Positions 19,701 through 28,113 of a stretch of 64,000 nt of DNA are shown here, piece by piece (positions within the stretch are counted from its first letter, which is position 1; each line of letters begins with the position of its first letter). A model generated the notes under the pieces. That model saw nothing but the letters and a program-made list of their open reading frames with translations, was not told the DNA's origin and made no database searches. Position numbers and translations under genes: made by a program. The stretch is from Candidatus Sulfidibacterium hydrothermale (GTDB lineage: Bacteria; Bacteroidota; Bacteroidia; Bacteroidales; F082), in NCBI RefSeq assembly GCF_020149915.1, contig NZ_CP083760.1, forward strand, positions 1,488,001 to 1,552,000, read 5' to 3'.

Positions 19701-20884
19701 TCGATCAGCTCAAGCCAGACCCGGATGTTTTTGATGTGGTTTTCGTTGATGTGCAGCTGCCAGTCTTCGTTCACATAAACCATTCCGGGAGTTTCAAATC
19801 CAAAATGGATCAGCTTGTTTTCCATGTGTGTGATAAGCAGTCGCTCATCGGTGTCGTCAATATCGATAACTTTTTTCCCTACGGTGAGCAGGATGTCCAA
19901 TACCGCTGAGCCATAATCTGCTTTTAGCTCTTCAAGGTATTGAAATAGTTGGTCAATAAACGCAATGACGTTGGTTTTGTCCACCTCTTTCATGGTTTGA
20001 ACCAACATCTTATTCAGCCGCCAGATGAGTCGTTCTTTTTCGTCCCGAAGTCCGTCGAGTTTGAGTAAGTAAAAGATGTAATAGAATTTTTCAATAAAAG
20101 TGGGGAAAAGGTCAACGGCTTGGGTAAACCGTTCGCCGATCTCGTCAAAGTCAGGAATTTGACTGGTCAGTTCGTCCCAGGTTTTTATTTTCGGAAGCTG
20201 GCTTTTCAATTCTTTGAACCATGGTTGTCCGATTTGATCTTTTAAAACTTTGGGATTAATCTTTAGAACATTCTTTTTGTTTTTAATCCATTCTTCAATG
20301 CGGCTGTCATTTTCCCAAAAGATAATAGAAGCTTCGTAAATATTATAGGTTAGCTGAAAAACCGATGGGGAGAATTGCGGATCGTCAGCCATTTCTTTCA
20401 AATATTTCTTGAAATAACGCGAAGCTTCAATGTAACTTTTCTTATTGTCCGTAAACTGGTCGGTGAGTATTTGGCAACAAAATTCCAGCAGAGGTTTCAG
20501 TGGTTTCTTTTCGCGATGTATTTGCCGGCTAAACTCGAGCAGTGTGCGCAGAATAAAGGTTTTAAGCAGGTCGTTTACTTTTGGGTCGCCCAGTAAATTC
20601 CCTAATAATTTCAGGGGAACACGGAAGGCTTGTGCCGGATTTTCCAGCGCGATATAAAACCAATAATCGGTAATTAATATTTTGCGGAGTTCTTCAATAA
20701 CAAATTTTTTGTTACTGAAAGGGTGCTGATATTCGATTATGCAATCGTTTGCGCGTTTGTGAATTCCGTAATACTTTTTTGACAGATTTATAAATGCCTG
20801 ATATTCAGGGGGGATTTTAATGTCTCGATAACGGGTTTCGGCCAGGTTGGCTTCAAGGGCTTTGGAGATGAATTTTTTTTCCAT
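16760..20884 (-). CDS. large PEP/pyruvate-binding (PPDK-like) protein, 1374 aa
   Basis: The C-terminal third resembles the first two domains of pyruvate phosphate dikinase and PEP synthase. An ATP-grasp nucleotide-binding domain starts near residue 878 (GSKAYHLKILRMAGFPVPPG, with LLSVRSGTAISMPGAMDT). A swivelling domain near residue 1300 carries the phosphohistidine in KGGATSHAAVTAVRLGK. The PEP/pyruvate-binding TIM barrel of true PPDK is missing: the protein ends about 70 residues after the His. The first 870 residues are mainly alpha-helical and match nothing I know. The His-phosphorylation chemistry is therefore probably kept, but the acceptor is unknown. The start at 20884 avoids a 24-residue extension that would overlap the gap promoter. 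Confidence 0.88.
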   Translation of the reverse strand: MEKKFISKALEANLAETRYRDIKIPPEYQAFINLSKKYYGIHKRANDCIIEYQHPFSNKKFVIEELRKILITDYWFYIALENPAQAFRVPLKLLGNLLGDPKVNDLLKTFILRTLLEFSRQIHREKKPLKPLLEFCCQILTDQFTDNKKSYIEASRYFKKYLKEMADDPQFSPSVFQLTYNIYEASIIFWENDSRIEEWIKNKKNVLKINPKVLKDQIGQPWFKELKSQLPKIKTWDELTSQIPDFDEIGERFTQAVDLFPTFIEKFYYIFYLLKLDGLRDEKERLIWRLNKMLVQTMKEVDKTNVIAFIDQLFQYLEELKADYGSAVLDILLTVGKKVIDIDDTDERLLITHMENKLIHFGFETPGMVYVNEDWQLHINENHIKNIRVWLELIEYSQSEMENLLSALIVNLKLGGIFISDTDLFQREITKILNSNIAPFYKKVKQLTRIFPVYFNEIGAEGEIRKVTTTMDEISHREDKLIHFLRKQVHTESNNTLIDLTYRIFQFWYDGNLENLKDALPQNVYDSIDKKSRWFAPVHKMVRELCETAQMSPREVLSLEEDEFEQWLDKIIYKNEKDIERLRDIRSLYAFLKEKYSFETVDIINLLKKYAYIPDKDIEKLRVALDNQDIESSLKLIYSFMNHLKEIIFNPKPSQSWENIYHKRHIAIGIPSMYGVYREPKFEALGLTFRLEKVATRLMEKVVENINLNYISGKTLSNIYVILNYFKEGLDLDGITNQSFNSNLLMLKYSLVSQSFSFDQYINIFQFVADNVKKTLIKYFLKTYEVPLKIVIPQLFDKEHKLSDKKRQELINKVSEEFYRDTIAEAFLMQPLDNFVSRILESLRNMADNLPPEMIKEVMSYNSDLIIARLAHANPNLDNQVFLGSKAYHLKILRMAGFPVPPGFVITTEVFRRHAAIMKHPELRKEMYDMIRQHLHKVEKVAGKQFGNPKNPLLLSVRSGTAISMPGAMDTVLNVGMNDEITEKLSRKPGFEWSAWDSYRRLLQSWGMAFGLTRDEFDEIMNGFKVKTGIEQKGDFPPTTMRKIAYAYKQKLIDSKIHFEENVFEQLMTTVNLVFESWSSERAIVYRKHLQIADEWGTAVIIQQMIFGNKKSSSGSGVVFTQNPKISKQGVNLYGDFTFQSQGEDIVAGLVKPYPVSKSQKLGDREEMISLEEKYPLLYKKLYDIAVDLTENLGYNPQEIEFTFESENPEDLYILQIRDMDMSSFQTIQRFKTSPDKMHLSGRGIGIGGGALNGRVAIDMDDINFLRNKYPDEAVVLLRPDTVPDDIGMIFETDALLTAKGGATSHAAVTAVRLGKASVVNCTALYVNEDKKVCQLNNDVFHVGDKIAIDGLLGNVYKGHYPIQDGNEPLDFRF

Positions 20885-20924
20885 GGTTGATCGCTTCGAA
20901 TGAAAATTTACTTCTTTTATTTGG

Positions 20925-20932
20925 TATTTTTG
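20925..20932 (+). promoter_or_regulatory. -7 promoter box of gap
   Basis: TATTTTTG on the plus strand, an exact TAnnTTTG match, about 77 bases upstream of the gap ATG. No -33 TTTG at the usual distance. Confidence 0.45.
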
Positions 20933-20987
20933 CTCTCGCAAACAGATAATGGACAAAGTTAGCTTATTCTTTAAAACTCATTAATGA

Positions 20988-22016
<1,029 letters not shown>

Positions 22017-22091
22017 TAAAAATGGAAATATTCTTGCTCGTTAAAAGTAAGTTTTTTCATAGGTAATTTAGGTTAATTAAAGTTGAAAATG

Positions 22092-22117
22092 AAAAAGGGG
22101 GCCTTGGCCCCCTTTTT
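22092..22117. terminator. bidirectional intrinsic terminator after gap
   Basis: Perfect 12-bp stem AAAAAGGGGGCC with its complement and a 2-base loop. The A and T runs at its edges supply a uridine tract in both directions, so it can end gap from the left and the SGNH gene from the right. Confidence 0.92.
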
Positions 22118-22165
22118 CTATTGACTACTATAAACAAACGGTAATTAATTTGGCATTTTTATATT

Positions 22166-23629
22166 TCACGGGTACGATACGGGTTTGATGCATACTTTCG
22201 CTGTTTTGTCCGGTATTTGAATTGCCGGGAAAGTACTGACGTCAATTTCCGGAATTTTAGTTCCATATTTATCGTTGATAGCCTGAACAAAATAATTAGC
22301 TACGGCAGCATTTCCCTGAGGAGTCAGATGGATTCCGTCCAGAGAGAAGAGGTTTCCGGTAATGTATTTTGTAGTAAAGGTGATCCCGTTCATGGTGATC
22401 CCGTTTTGATCGATATCTTTCATGATGCTGTTGAAATCCACAAAAGCCAGGTTGTATTCATCTGCCAGGTTTTTCATTATGGCATTAAAATCATCCGTAG
22501 CTTTTTTTACGGTTGCAATTTCATTTTCAGTTAAAATATATTGGTTAGCCACCGGTTTAATGGTTCCCCAGCCCCCACATTTAATAGAATCCAGCGGAGT
22601 TTCAAGGATAACCAACTCGTCGCTTTTCATTTGTCTGATTTTCAGGAAAGAAAGGCTGTCGGGAAGTGGCATGTCTGCGTCAGCAATAACCATGGGATTT
22701 GCTCCTACCTGAAAATTAATCCTGTAGGGAAGTCCCAGGCTTTCCATGGTGGCATTGTAATTTGCATAAGCCGCATTCAGTTGATCGGCCTGGCTTTGAT
22801 TGGTTAAGGTAATTGCATCGTATGGGATGGTATTAAAATAAGGAATTGATGTGATATCGGGGATGTCTGCAATGACTCCGCCGGTAGTAATGGATGTGAG
22901 ATATTTTACTTCGGCTTCCATACTTGCCTGGAATCCAGTTCCTACATCGCCTTCCATCGGTGTGATGGCTTCGGTTCCTCCCGAAGTTGCATAGCCAAGT
23001 ACATCATTATTTCCTATCCACAACGTGAAAAAGGTGGGATGTACTTTAGCAGCATAAGTTTCGAGCGTATCGGTGGTGTTGTAAGCAATACGTCCGAAGT
23101 AAGGATTTTTTTCCGCTAAATCGGGATCAAACAAATCCGTAACCCGGATACCGGGAACACCAATATTGTTGTAAGGTCCCATAGCTGCCACATTTGCAAC
23201 TAAATAAAAATAGAGTACGGCCTGTGAGGCATTCGGATCGGCCAGAACGGGACCTATGCCATTGCTTCCCAAGCAGTCGGTTGTTTGTCCCAATACCAAT
23301 TTGGTACGCAGAACCGGTGTTCCGGTTGAGCTTTCTGAAACGCCGACGCCTAATTCTGTAGGCATGTAAGGAATCCGGAATGTTCCATTGCCACCTACAG
23401 TAGTCAGCTGTTTGGATAAGTCGTTGGCCCAGCTGTATTTCTGGCCGGATATATACAGCGCTCCGTCAGCGTAACCTGCGGTTAAAGAATTCCCTACCGC
23501 TACATAACTTGTGAAATCGACATTTCCTGTAACCGGTGAAGGGTTATCGTCGGAACTATCTGAACAGGAAGCAAAGAATAAAAGTCCTGTAAAAATAAAA
23601 AGGTAAAAAATGTGAATAATTTTTTTCAT
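22166..23629 (-). CDS. SGNH/GDSL-type hydrolase lipoprotein
   Basis: Exported lipoprotein of 487 residues (lipobox FASC, then a Ser/Asp-rich linker). The SGNH catalytic blocks are visible. Block I is VAVGNSLTAGYADG with the nucleophile Ser, block III is WIGNNDVLGYA with the oxyanion Asn, and block V is LFSLDGIHLTPQGNAAVA with the catalytic Asp and His. Such proteins are esterases or lipases acting on acylated lipids or polysaccharides; the substrate here is unknown. It stands alone, converging on gap across a shared terminator. Confidence 0.88.
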   Translation of the reverse strand: MKKIIHIFYLFIFTGLLFFASCSDSSDDNPSPVTGNVDFTSYVAVGNSLTAGYADGALYISGQKYSWANDLSKQLTTVGGNGTFRIPYMPTELGVGVSESSTGTPVLRTKLVLGQTTDCLGSNGIGPVLADPNASQAVLYFYLVANVAAMGPYNNIGVPGIRVTDLFDPDLAEKNPYFGRIAYNTTDTLETYAAKVHPTFFTLWIGNNDVLGYATSGGTEAITPMEGDVGTGFQASMEAEVKYLTSITTGGVIADIPDITSIPYFNTIPYDAITLTNQSQADQLNAAYANYNATMESLGLPYRINFQVGANPMVIADADMPLPDSLSFLKIRQMKSDELVILETPLDSIKCGGWGTIKPVANQYILTENEIATVKKATDDFNAIMKNLADEYNLAFVDFNSIMKDIDQNGITMNGITFTTKYITGNLFSLDGIHLTPQGNAAVANYFVQAINDKYGTKIPEIDVSTFPAIQIPDKTAKVCIKPVSYP

Positions 23630-23977
23630 GTGAACTATTTTTAAAGTTAATATGGAAAATAAATATACCGGATAAAATATCCGTAAAAAATAATCATAAA
23701 GCTTTTGGGAATTTATGGAAATGGTTCTCCGTTTTTCCTGCGCTTTATTTTGGTCAAACGATTTTGCATGCGGGTAAAAATAAATGTTTTATTGAAGTTA
23801 TGCAAACGTTTTTGTGATAATTTAACAATTTTTCAAGAACGGTTTTTAGGCGAAAATTCTAGAAGAACAAAAGCCAAGCCCCTGCAAATTAATTTGAAGA
23901 GACTGGCTTAAGCGGGAAAAGAATTTTTAACGCATTGATTTGTAATTTTTAATAAGTAGGCAATTCCGGGAAGTAAT
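23630..23977. other. intergenic stretch, no gene recognised
   Basis: About 350 bp of A+T-rich sequence between two leftward genes. A 68-codon frame at 23705-23911 has no recognisable features. A weak inverted repeat AAGCCA ... TGGCTT spans about 23872-23909. I see no RNA gene. Confidence 0.4.
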
Positions 23978-24008
23978 GGAAAGCGGCAGAATTATATTAC
24001 CGCTTTCC
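23978..24008 (-). terminator. hairpin overlapping the stop codon of the TSP3 gene
   Basis: GGAAAGCGG at 23978-23986 pairs with CCGCTTTCC at 24000-24008. The stem includes the last codons of the leftward gene. No uridine tract follows, so termination is only likely, not certain. Confidence 0.4.
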
Positions 24009-24434
24009 ACCTCCTTTTTTTATGTGATTTTTTGTTGTTGACATTTTAGTGTTGATGGAGCTTCCTGTCTTGTCCATTTCTCCTGGGCTGTTCAATTTCA
24101 GCTCATTCTTCTTCTGGTTTCCTGTCATCGGGGTGTGGTTATCTCCCTCGAGATAGTCGTTAATTCCGTCGCCATTTTCATCAATATATGGAACAGATGC
24201 TTTGTGGTTCTTTTTCTTATACCAATCCGGATCAAGGCTGTTGGGAATCCCGTCGCCATCATCATCGGGTGCATTATCGTTGTATCCGTCCCCATCTTTA
24301 TCAATAAAAACATGGGTTTTATGCATGGTCTTTTGTGACCGGAGCGTGTCGGATGATTGTGCTTTGAGTGTATAGGAGCCCAGCAGCATGAGAGCTGTGA
24401 ATAGTGTAGTTAGAAGTGCCGTTTTTGTTTTCAT
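23997..24434 (-). CDS. small secreted thrombospondin type 3 repeat protein
   Basis: A 145-residue protein with a signal peptide (cleavage after about residue 25, LKAQ). It carries calcium-binding Asp-rich loops of the thrombospondin type 3 kind: FIDKDGDGYNDNAPDDDGDG, IPNSLDPDW and YIDENGDGINDYLEGD. The C-terminus is basic and ends KKGGGKR, nearly the same ending as the paralogue at 27330-27839. It starts 10 bases after the response-regulator stop, so it is the last gene of the barrel-regulator-TSP3 operon. It probably acts outside the cell as a calcium-stabilised element, but its partner is not known. Confidence 0.85.
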   Translation of the reverse strand: MKTKTALLTTLFTALMLLGSYTLKAQSSDTLRSQKTMHKTHVFIDKDGDGYNDNAPDDDGDGIPNSLDPDWYKKKNHKASVPYIDENGDGINDYLEGDNHTPMTGNQKKNELKLNSPGEMDKTGSSINTKMSTTKNHIKKGGGKR

Positions 24435-24444
24435 GGTTTTCCTG

Positions 24445-25821
24445 TTATTTTCTTGGATTTGTAATATTGAGTTTTTGCATGCGTGACCGCAGATGTCGCT
24501 CGCTTATGCCGAGAAGTTGTGCGGCCCGGCTTTGATTTCCTTCTTTTAATTTTAATGCTTTTTCAATCATAGCGGTTTCAAATGCCGCTACTTTTTCGGT
24601 ATACGGATCTGAAAAATCTTCCGGATCGAGTAAGTTATTTTCTGAAACAACAGAAAGTCCCCGGGGAAGATCGTGTGTGGTGATTATATTTTCTCGTGTA
24701 AGCACCACGGCTCTTTCAATAATATTTTCCAGCTCCCTGATGTTGCCCGGAAAATGATATTTCATCAGATAATCCTGCGCTTCTTTGCTGATTCCCTCTA
24801 CCTGTTTGCCATTTTCTTTGGCATAACGCGAAATAAAATAGCGAATGAGAAGCGGGATATCGGTTTTGCGTTCGCGTAAAGGCGGCAAAGTAATGGTAAT
24901 CACGTTAATCCGGTAGAAAAGATCTTCGCGAAAAGCTCCTTTTTTAATCAATTCTTCCAAATTACGGTTGGTAGCGGTAATTACCCGTACATCAACTTTA
25001 ATGGTTTTGGATCCGCCCACCCGTTCGAATTCGCCAAACTGCAAAGCCCGGAGAAGTTTTACCTGGGTTTGCAAAGGAATGTCTCCTACTTCGTCAATGA
25101 ATAATGTACCCCCGTTGGCTTGTTCAAACCGGCCGATATGCTGTGATGTGGCACCGGTAAAAGCGCCTTTTTCGTGTCCGAAAAGTTCACTCTCCAGCAA
25201 TCCTTCCGACAAAGCCGCGCAGTTTACTGTAATCATTGGCTTGTCGCTCCGGTCGCTGGCATAATGAATGGCTTTGGCAATTAATTCTTTACCGGTTCCT
25301 GTTTCGCCCCGAATCAAAACGGTAACCTTGCTGCGGGCTACCCGACTTACGGTATTCAGTATATTTTCCAGTTCGCTGCTTTGCGATATGATGTTGTCGA
25401 ATTTATATTTTTCTTTCAGTTGTTCTTTGAGCAACTTGTTTTCAGATTTCAGATAATTGAGTTCCTGTGTTTTTCGTACAAGAATTTCCAATTCATCTAA
25501 ATCTACTGGTTTCGGAAGATAGTCAAAAGCGCCTTCTTTCATAACGTTTACGGCTTCTTCCGTATCGCTGAAAGCAGTGATTACAATTACCGGAATTTCT
25601 GGGTTGAACGCCTTGATGGCTTTCACTACTTCCAACCCGTTCATGTCAGGCATACGGAAATCGGTAAAAACCAGGTCGATCATCTCATTATTGAGGATCT
25701 TCATGGCTTCTACTCCGGAACCGGCAGTGAAAACCCGGTAATGGCGCCGTTTTAAAAACGCCTTGATGGAGGTAATCTGAGCAGGCTCGTCATCGATTAA
25801 CAATATACTGAATTCCGGCAT
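24445..25821 (-). CDS. sigma-54-dependent response regulator, NtrC family
   Basis: Cytosolic transcription activator of 458 residues. The receiver domain (about 1-120) has the acidic pair DDE at 10-12, phospho-acceptor Asp54 in FTDFRMPDMNG and Lys104 in LPKPVD. The AAA+ domain (about 143-375) has Walker A GETGTGKE at 172-179, the sigma-54-contacting GAFTGA loop at 219-224 and Walker B TLFIDE at 239-244. A Fis-type helix-turn-helix ends the protein (GNQSRAAQLLGISERHLRSR). The intact GAFTGA loop means it should work with RpoN. It lies in an operon with an outer-membrane barrel upstream (12-base gap) and a TSP3 protein downstream. The kinase at 28114-30144 is the likely partner. Confidence 0.96.
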   Translation of the reverse strand: MPEFSILLIDDEPAQITSIKAFLKRRHYRVFTAGSGVEAMKILNNEMIDLVFTDFRMPDMNGLEVVKAIKAFNPEIPVIVITAFSDTEEAVNVMKEGAFDYLPKPVDLDELEILVRKTQELNYLKSENKLLKEQLKEKYKFDNIISQSSELENILNTVSRVARSKVTVLIRGETGTGKELIAKAIHYASDRSDKPMITVNCAALSEGLLESELFGHEKGAFTGATSQHIGRFEQANGGTLFIDEVGDIPLQTQVKLLRALQFGEFERVGGSKTIKVDVRVITATNRNLEELIKKGAFREDLFYRINVITITLPPLRERKTDIPLLIRYFISRYAKENGKQVEGISKEAQDYLMKYHFPGNIRELENIIERAVVLTRENIITTHDLPRGLSVVSENNLLDPEDFSDPYTEKVAAFETAMIEKALKLKEGNQSRAAQLLGISERHLRSRMQKLNITNPRK

Positions 25822-25833
25822 GGTTTTAATTAT

Positions 25834-27015
25834 TTAAAATTGAAAAGATAAACCAAATGAGATTGTGCTATTATCATAGTTATACCAGTAACTGTTCGAC
25901 TGGTTGTAAATATAATTGTAATTTAAAAATGTTTTTATGGATTGAATGTGTTTGTTTTTGGGCGAGAAGCTTTTTGAGATATTCATATTCATCCCTTGTT
26001 TGGTATCTTCCCTGATATCTCCCAATCCCTCGGTGTCGTCCTCTGAGATATAAGCTTTTTCGCTGATGTAATTCTTTTTGGTATAATAACCCGATATTTC
26101 CATTTTGAATGCTTTAGGAAAAATAAAGGTGAGTTTGGATGAAACTCCCGAACTGCTGTAACTGAAAGGTTCGTCAAACAATTCGTCGTTTTGTGAGTAA
26201 GAGTCAAAGTTGATATAGTCGGTTTTATCGGTCAGGCTGATTTGTCTTTTATATTGAACGTAGATTCCTATTTTTTTGGTGATCGATTGGGCCACACGGG
26301 CTAAAATGATAATGTGGCTCATTGATGGCCTGACTGTTTCGGAAGTGGTTTGGGATGTGGTTGTATGTCGCCCGCCACGTCCTGTGGGAACCGTAATCAC
26401 CGAGTAAGTTTCCACTCCTTTAAAAGATTTATAACCAAAGTCTGTTTCAAAAATAATGGATGTACGGGTCTGGAAAGAATGGTTGAGCTGTAAAAACAGA
26501 TAGTGTTGGGCATTCGATAGATCGGTTAAGTAAGCATAATCTCTGTATCGGAAATTATACCCCACTTTCAGAAAAGTTTTATTGATCTGTATTTGCCAGT
26601 TATTGTACATATATATTTGGTTGTAGTCGTAATAGTTGTATTCGGTTCTGTTCTTTCTGAGAAACCAGTTACCCCCTAAATAGAGTTTCACATGTTTATC
26701 TTTTCCCAGTGCGTGTACATAAGCTGCTCCCAGGTTATTTAAGAAGATGTTTTTTTCGCCGTATTGCATGTAAGCGATGTATTCAAAATTATTATACAAG
26801 CTCAAAACCGATTTCTGGGGATGAGGCTTGATAAAATATCCCAGACGCAGCTCGGCATCTTCTATAAAATCACTTATTTTATCAGGTGTAAGATAAATAT
26901 TATTATCGTAGGAAGTTGTTGTACTTACTTCTGCATTGATCTGGGCATAACTGTTAGATGCCAGCATGGAGAGCAGCACGACCGTAATTCCTTTTAAAAT
27001 AATTTTCTTCGACAT
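25834..27015 (-). CDS. outer-membrane beta-barrel protein of unknown function
   Basis: A 393-residue protein with a signal peptide (ending NSYAQ) and about 16 amphipathic beta strands rich in Tyr/Phe/Asn. It ends in Phe (TISFGLSFQF), the usual barrel signature. Phrases such as LRLGYFIKPH, YVHALGKDKHVKLYLGGNWF and HYLFLQLNHSF alternate as expected for transmembrane strands. There is no TonB box or plug. It heads the operon with the sigma-54-type regulator and a TSP3 protein. I infer a porin-like or anchoring role linked to those genes, but no specific function can be read. Confidence 0.82.
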   Translation of the reverse strand: MSKKIILKGITVVLLSMLASNSYAQINAEVSTTTSYDNNIYLTPDKISDFIEDAELRLGYFIKPHPQKSVLSLYNNFEYIAYMQYGEKNIFLNNLGAAYVHALGKDKHVKLYLGGNWFLRKNRTEYNYYDYNQIYMYNNWQIQINKTFLKVGYNFRYRDYAYLTDLSNAQHYLFLQLNHSFQTRTSIIFETDFGYKSFKGVETYSVITVPTGRGGRHTTTSQTTSETVRPSMSHIIILARVAQSITKKIGIYVQYKRQISLTDKTDYINFDSYSQNDELFDEPFSYSSSGVSSKLTFIFPKAFKMEISGYYTKKNYISEKAYISEDDTEGLGDIREDTKQGMNMNISKSFSPKNKHIQSIKTFLNYNYIYNQSNSYWYNYDNSTISFGLSFQF

Positions 27016-27029
27016 TGTTTTTCTTTTTG

Positions 27030-27060
27030 CAAAGATAAATTTCCCTTTTTCAATTCCAAA
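27030..27060 (-). promoter_or_regulatory. sigma-70-type promoter of the barrel / regulator / TSP3 operon
   Basis: On the minus strand TTTG (27060-27057), 19 bases, then TATCTTTG (27037-27030), the full phylum consensus. Transcription would start about 8 bases before the ATG at 27015. Confidence 0.75.
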
Positions 27061-27087
27061 ATGCTACTGAAAGATTTATCTTTCTAA

Positions 27088-27103
27088 AACAATAAATGTG
27101 CCG
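27088..27103 (-). promoter_or_regulatory. possible sigma-54 (-24/-12) element upstream of the barrel operon
   Basis: Minus strand reads CGGCACATTTATTGTT. It keeps the GG-N10-G spacing and the GGCAC and TTG parts of the TGGCACGNNNNTTGC consensus, but has GT instead of GC at -12. It sits upstream of the sigma-70-type promoter. Confidence 0.35.
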
Positions 27104-27167
27104 GTAATATTATTATATTGATGATTAGTATCTTATGCTGTTTTCCGGCTTTTTTGAACGAAAGGTA

Positions 27168-27205
27168 TTCGACCAAATGGTCGATGACAAGAATTTTTGG
27201 TCGAA
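27168..27205. promoter_or_regulatory. palindromic operator-like repeats, candidate activator binding site
   Basis: Contains the perfect palindrome TCGACCA-AA-TGGTCGA (27169-27184) and a further half-site TTTGGTCGAA (27196-27205). The ten bases AAATGGTCGA recur at 28018-28027 upstream of the other TSP3 gene. The distance to the sigma-54-like element (roughly 70-100 bases) suits an upstream activator site for the encoded regulator. Confidence 0.5.
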
Positions 27206-27272
27206 CTTTTTTATGAAAAGGGAAATAATAAACCCGTCGAAATTTCTATTGTTCCTTTTGATGTTTAACGAA

Positions 27273-27300
27273 AAAGAGCCGGTAAGTGAACCGGCTCTTT
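27273..27300 (-). terminator. intrinsic terminator of the TSP3 gene
   Basis: Perfect 11-bp stem AAAGAGCCGGT (27273-27283) and complement (27290-27300) with a 6-base loop. On the minus strand it runs into TTTTTCG. It lies 30 bases after the leftward gene's stop. Confidence 0.88.
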
Positions 27301-27329
27301 GGAATATATATATGGATTGGAGTCAGAGA

Positions 27330-27839
27330 CTATTTTCTGCCTCCTTTTTTGCTGGCTTTGGTAGTAGTGGTTGCCGTACCAGTTCCGGTGCAATCGCCAG
27401 TTCCAAGAGCGCCAGCGCTGTTTGCATTGAGTCCTTTACCATGCTGGGCACCTGTTCCGTCCATCGGTTTTACATAGTCAGGATCCTGTCCGTTCGGAAT
27501 ACCATCACCATCGGCATCTAAAGCATTGTCGTTTATGCCATCACCGTCGGCATCAATAAATCCTTTTCCATTCTGCATTGCTTTGCTGGTTGTGGAACGT
27601 ACATAATCCGGATCCTGGCCGTTGGGAATACCATCACCATCATCATCCGGTGCGTTATCATTGTAGCCGTCTCCGTTTAAATCAACAAATTGTTTGCTCA
27701 TGTTCTGGTCAGTGTTCATTTTTTGACCTTTGTACTGATGTTTGTTCTGGTGTTGTACTTGCAATGAGTCTTGTGCAAAAAGATTTCCTGCTGCGAAGAA
27801 TGCAATGATGAGTGCTAAGATTTTTACTGAATTTTTCAT
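27330..27839 (-). CDS. small secreted thrombospondin type 3 repeat protein (paralogue)
   Basis: A 169-residue protein with a signal peptide (ending NLFAQ). It has two near-perfect tandem calcium-binding units, each reading F[VI]D..GDG.NDNA.D.DGDG and then IPNGQDPDYV (about residues 51-80 and 94-123). A Gly/Thr/Ala-rich linker follows and the protein ends in the basic tail KASKKGGRK. The tail matches the KKGGGKR ending of the paralogue at 23997-24434, although the regions before it differ. It is transcribed alone: a terminator follows, and a -24-like sequence lies 62-75 bases upstream with no sigma-70 box near. Its placement between the regulator operon and the kinase suggests it is a target of that system. 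Confidence 0.87.
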   Translation of the reverse strand: MKNSVKILALIIAFFAAGNLFAQDSLQVQHQNKHQYKGQKMNTDQNMSKQFVDLNGDGYNDNAPDDDGDGIPNGQDPDYVRSTTSKAMQNGKGFIDADGDGINDNALDADGDGIPNGQDPDYVKPMDGTGAQHGKGLNANSAGALGTGDCTGTGTATTTTKASKKGGRK

Positions 27840-27899
27840 GACTTTTAAAATTTTAGTGGTTAATAAAAAAATTATTTTCTGTTTCTGTGTCTCTTCTTA

Positions 27900-27915
27900 T
27901 CTAAAGGCGTGCCAA
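27900..27915 (-). promoter_or_regulatory. possible sigma-54 promoter of the TSP3 gene
   Basis: Minus strand reads TTGGCACGCCTTTAGA. The -24 part (TTGGCACG) is perfect. The -12 part keeps the G at the right distance (GG-N10-GA) but lacks the C of GC. The start codon is about 60 bases downstream. Confidence 0.45.
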
Positions 27916-28017
27916 AGATTGTAATATATTGTTATAGAGTGTGTTAGTCGGATACTTGTTTTCTTGCCCTGTTGGGGATACCGGCTTGAGTCGACAGGTA
28001 AGGCGATAAAAAGTACG

Positions 28018-28027
28018 AAATGGTCGA
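28018..28027. promoter_or_regulatory. second AAATGGTCGA box, candidate activator site
   Basis: Same ten bases as at 27175-27184, here about 105 bases upstream of the -24-like sequence of the TSP3 gene. The left half of the palindrome is degenerate (12 of 16 positions match). Confidence 0.4.
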
Positions 28028-28113
28028 AAATAAGATTGGCTTTTCCTTTGTGCGAAACCAGATTTTTAACTTGTTATATAGGAAGAAGGGATCCTCAGCT
28101 GAGATGATCAGAT

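Noticed and set aside
16760-20884. Naming the PPDK-like gene ppdK or ppsA
   Set aside because: The PEP/pyruvate barrel is missing and the N-terminal 870 residues are foreign to both enzymes.
23705-23911. A 68-codon frame upstream of the SGNH gene
   Set aside because: No signal, domain or promoter and irregular codon use; likely chance.
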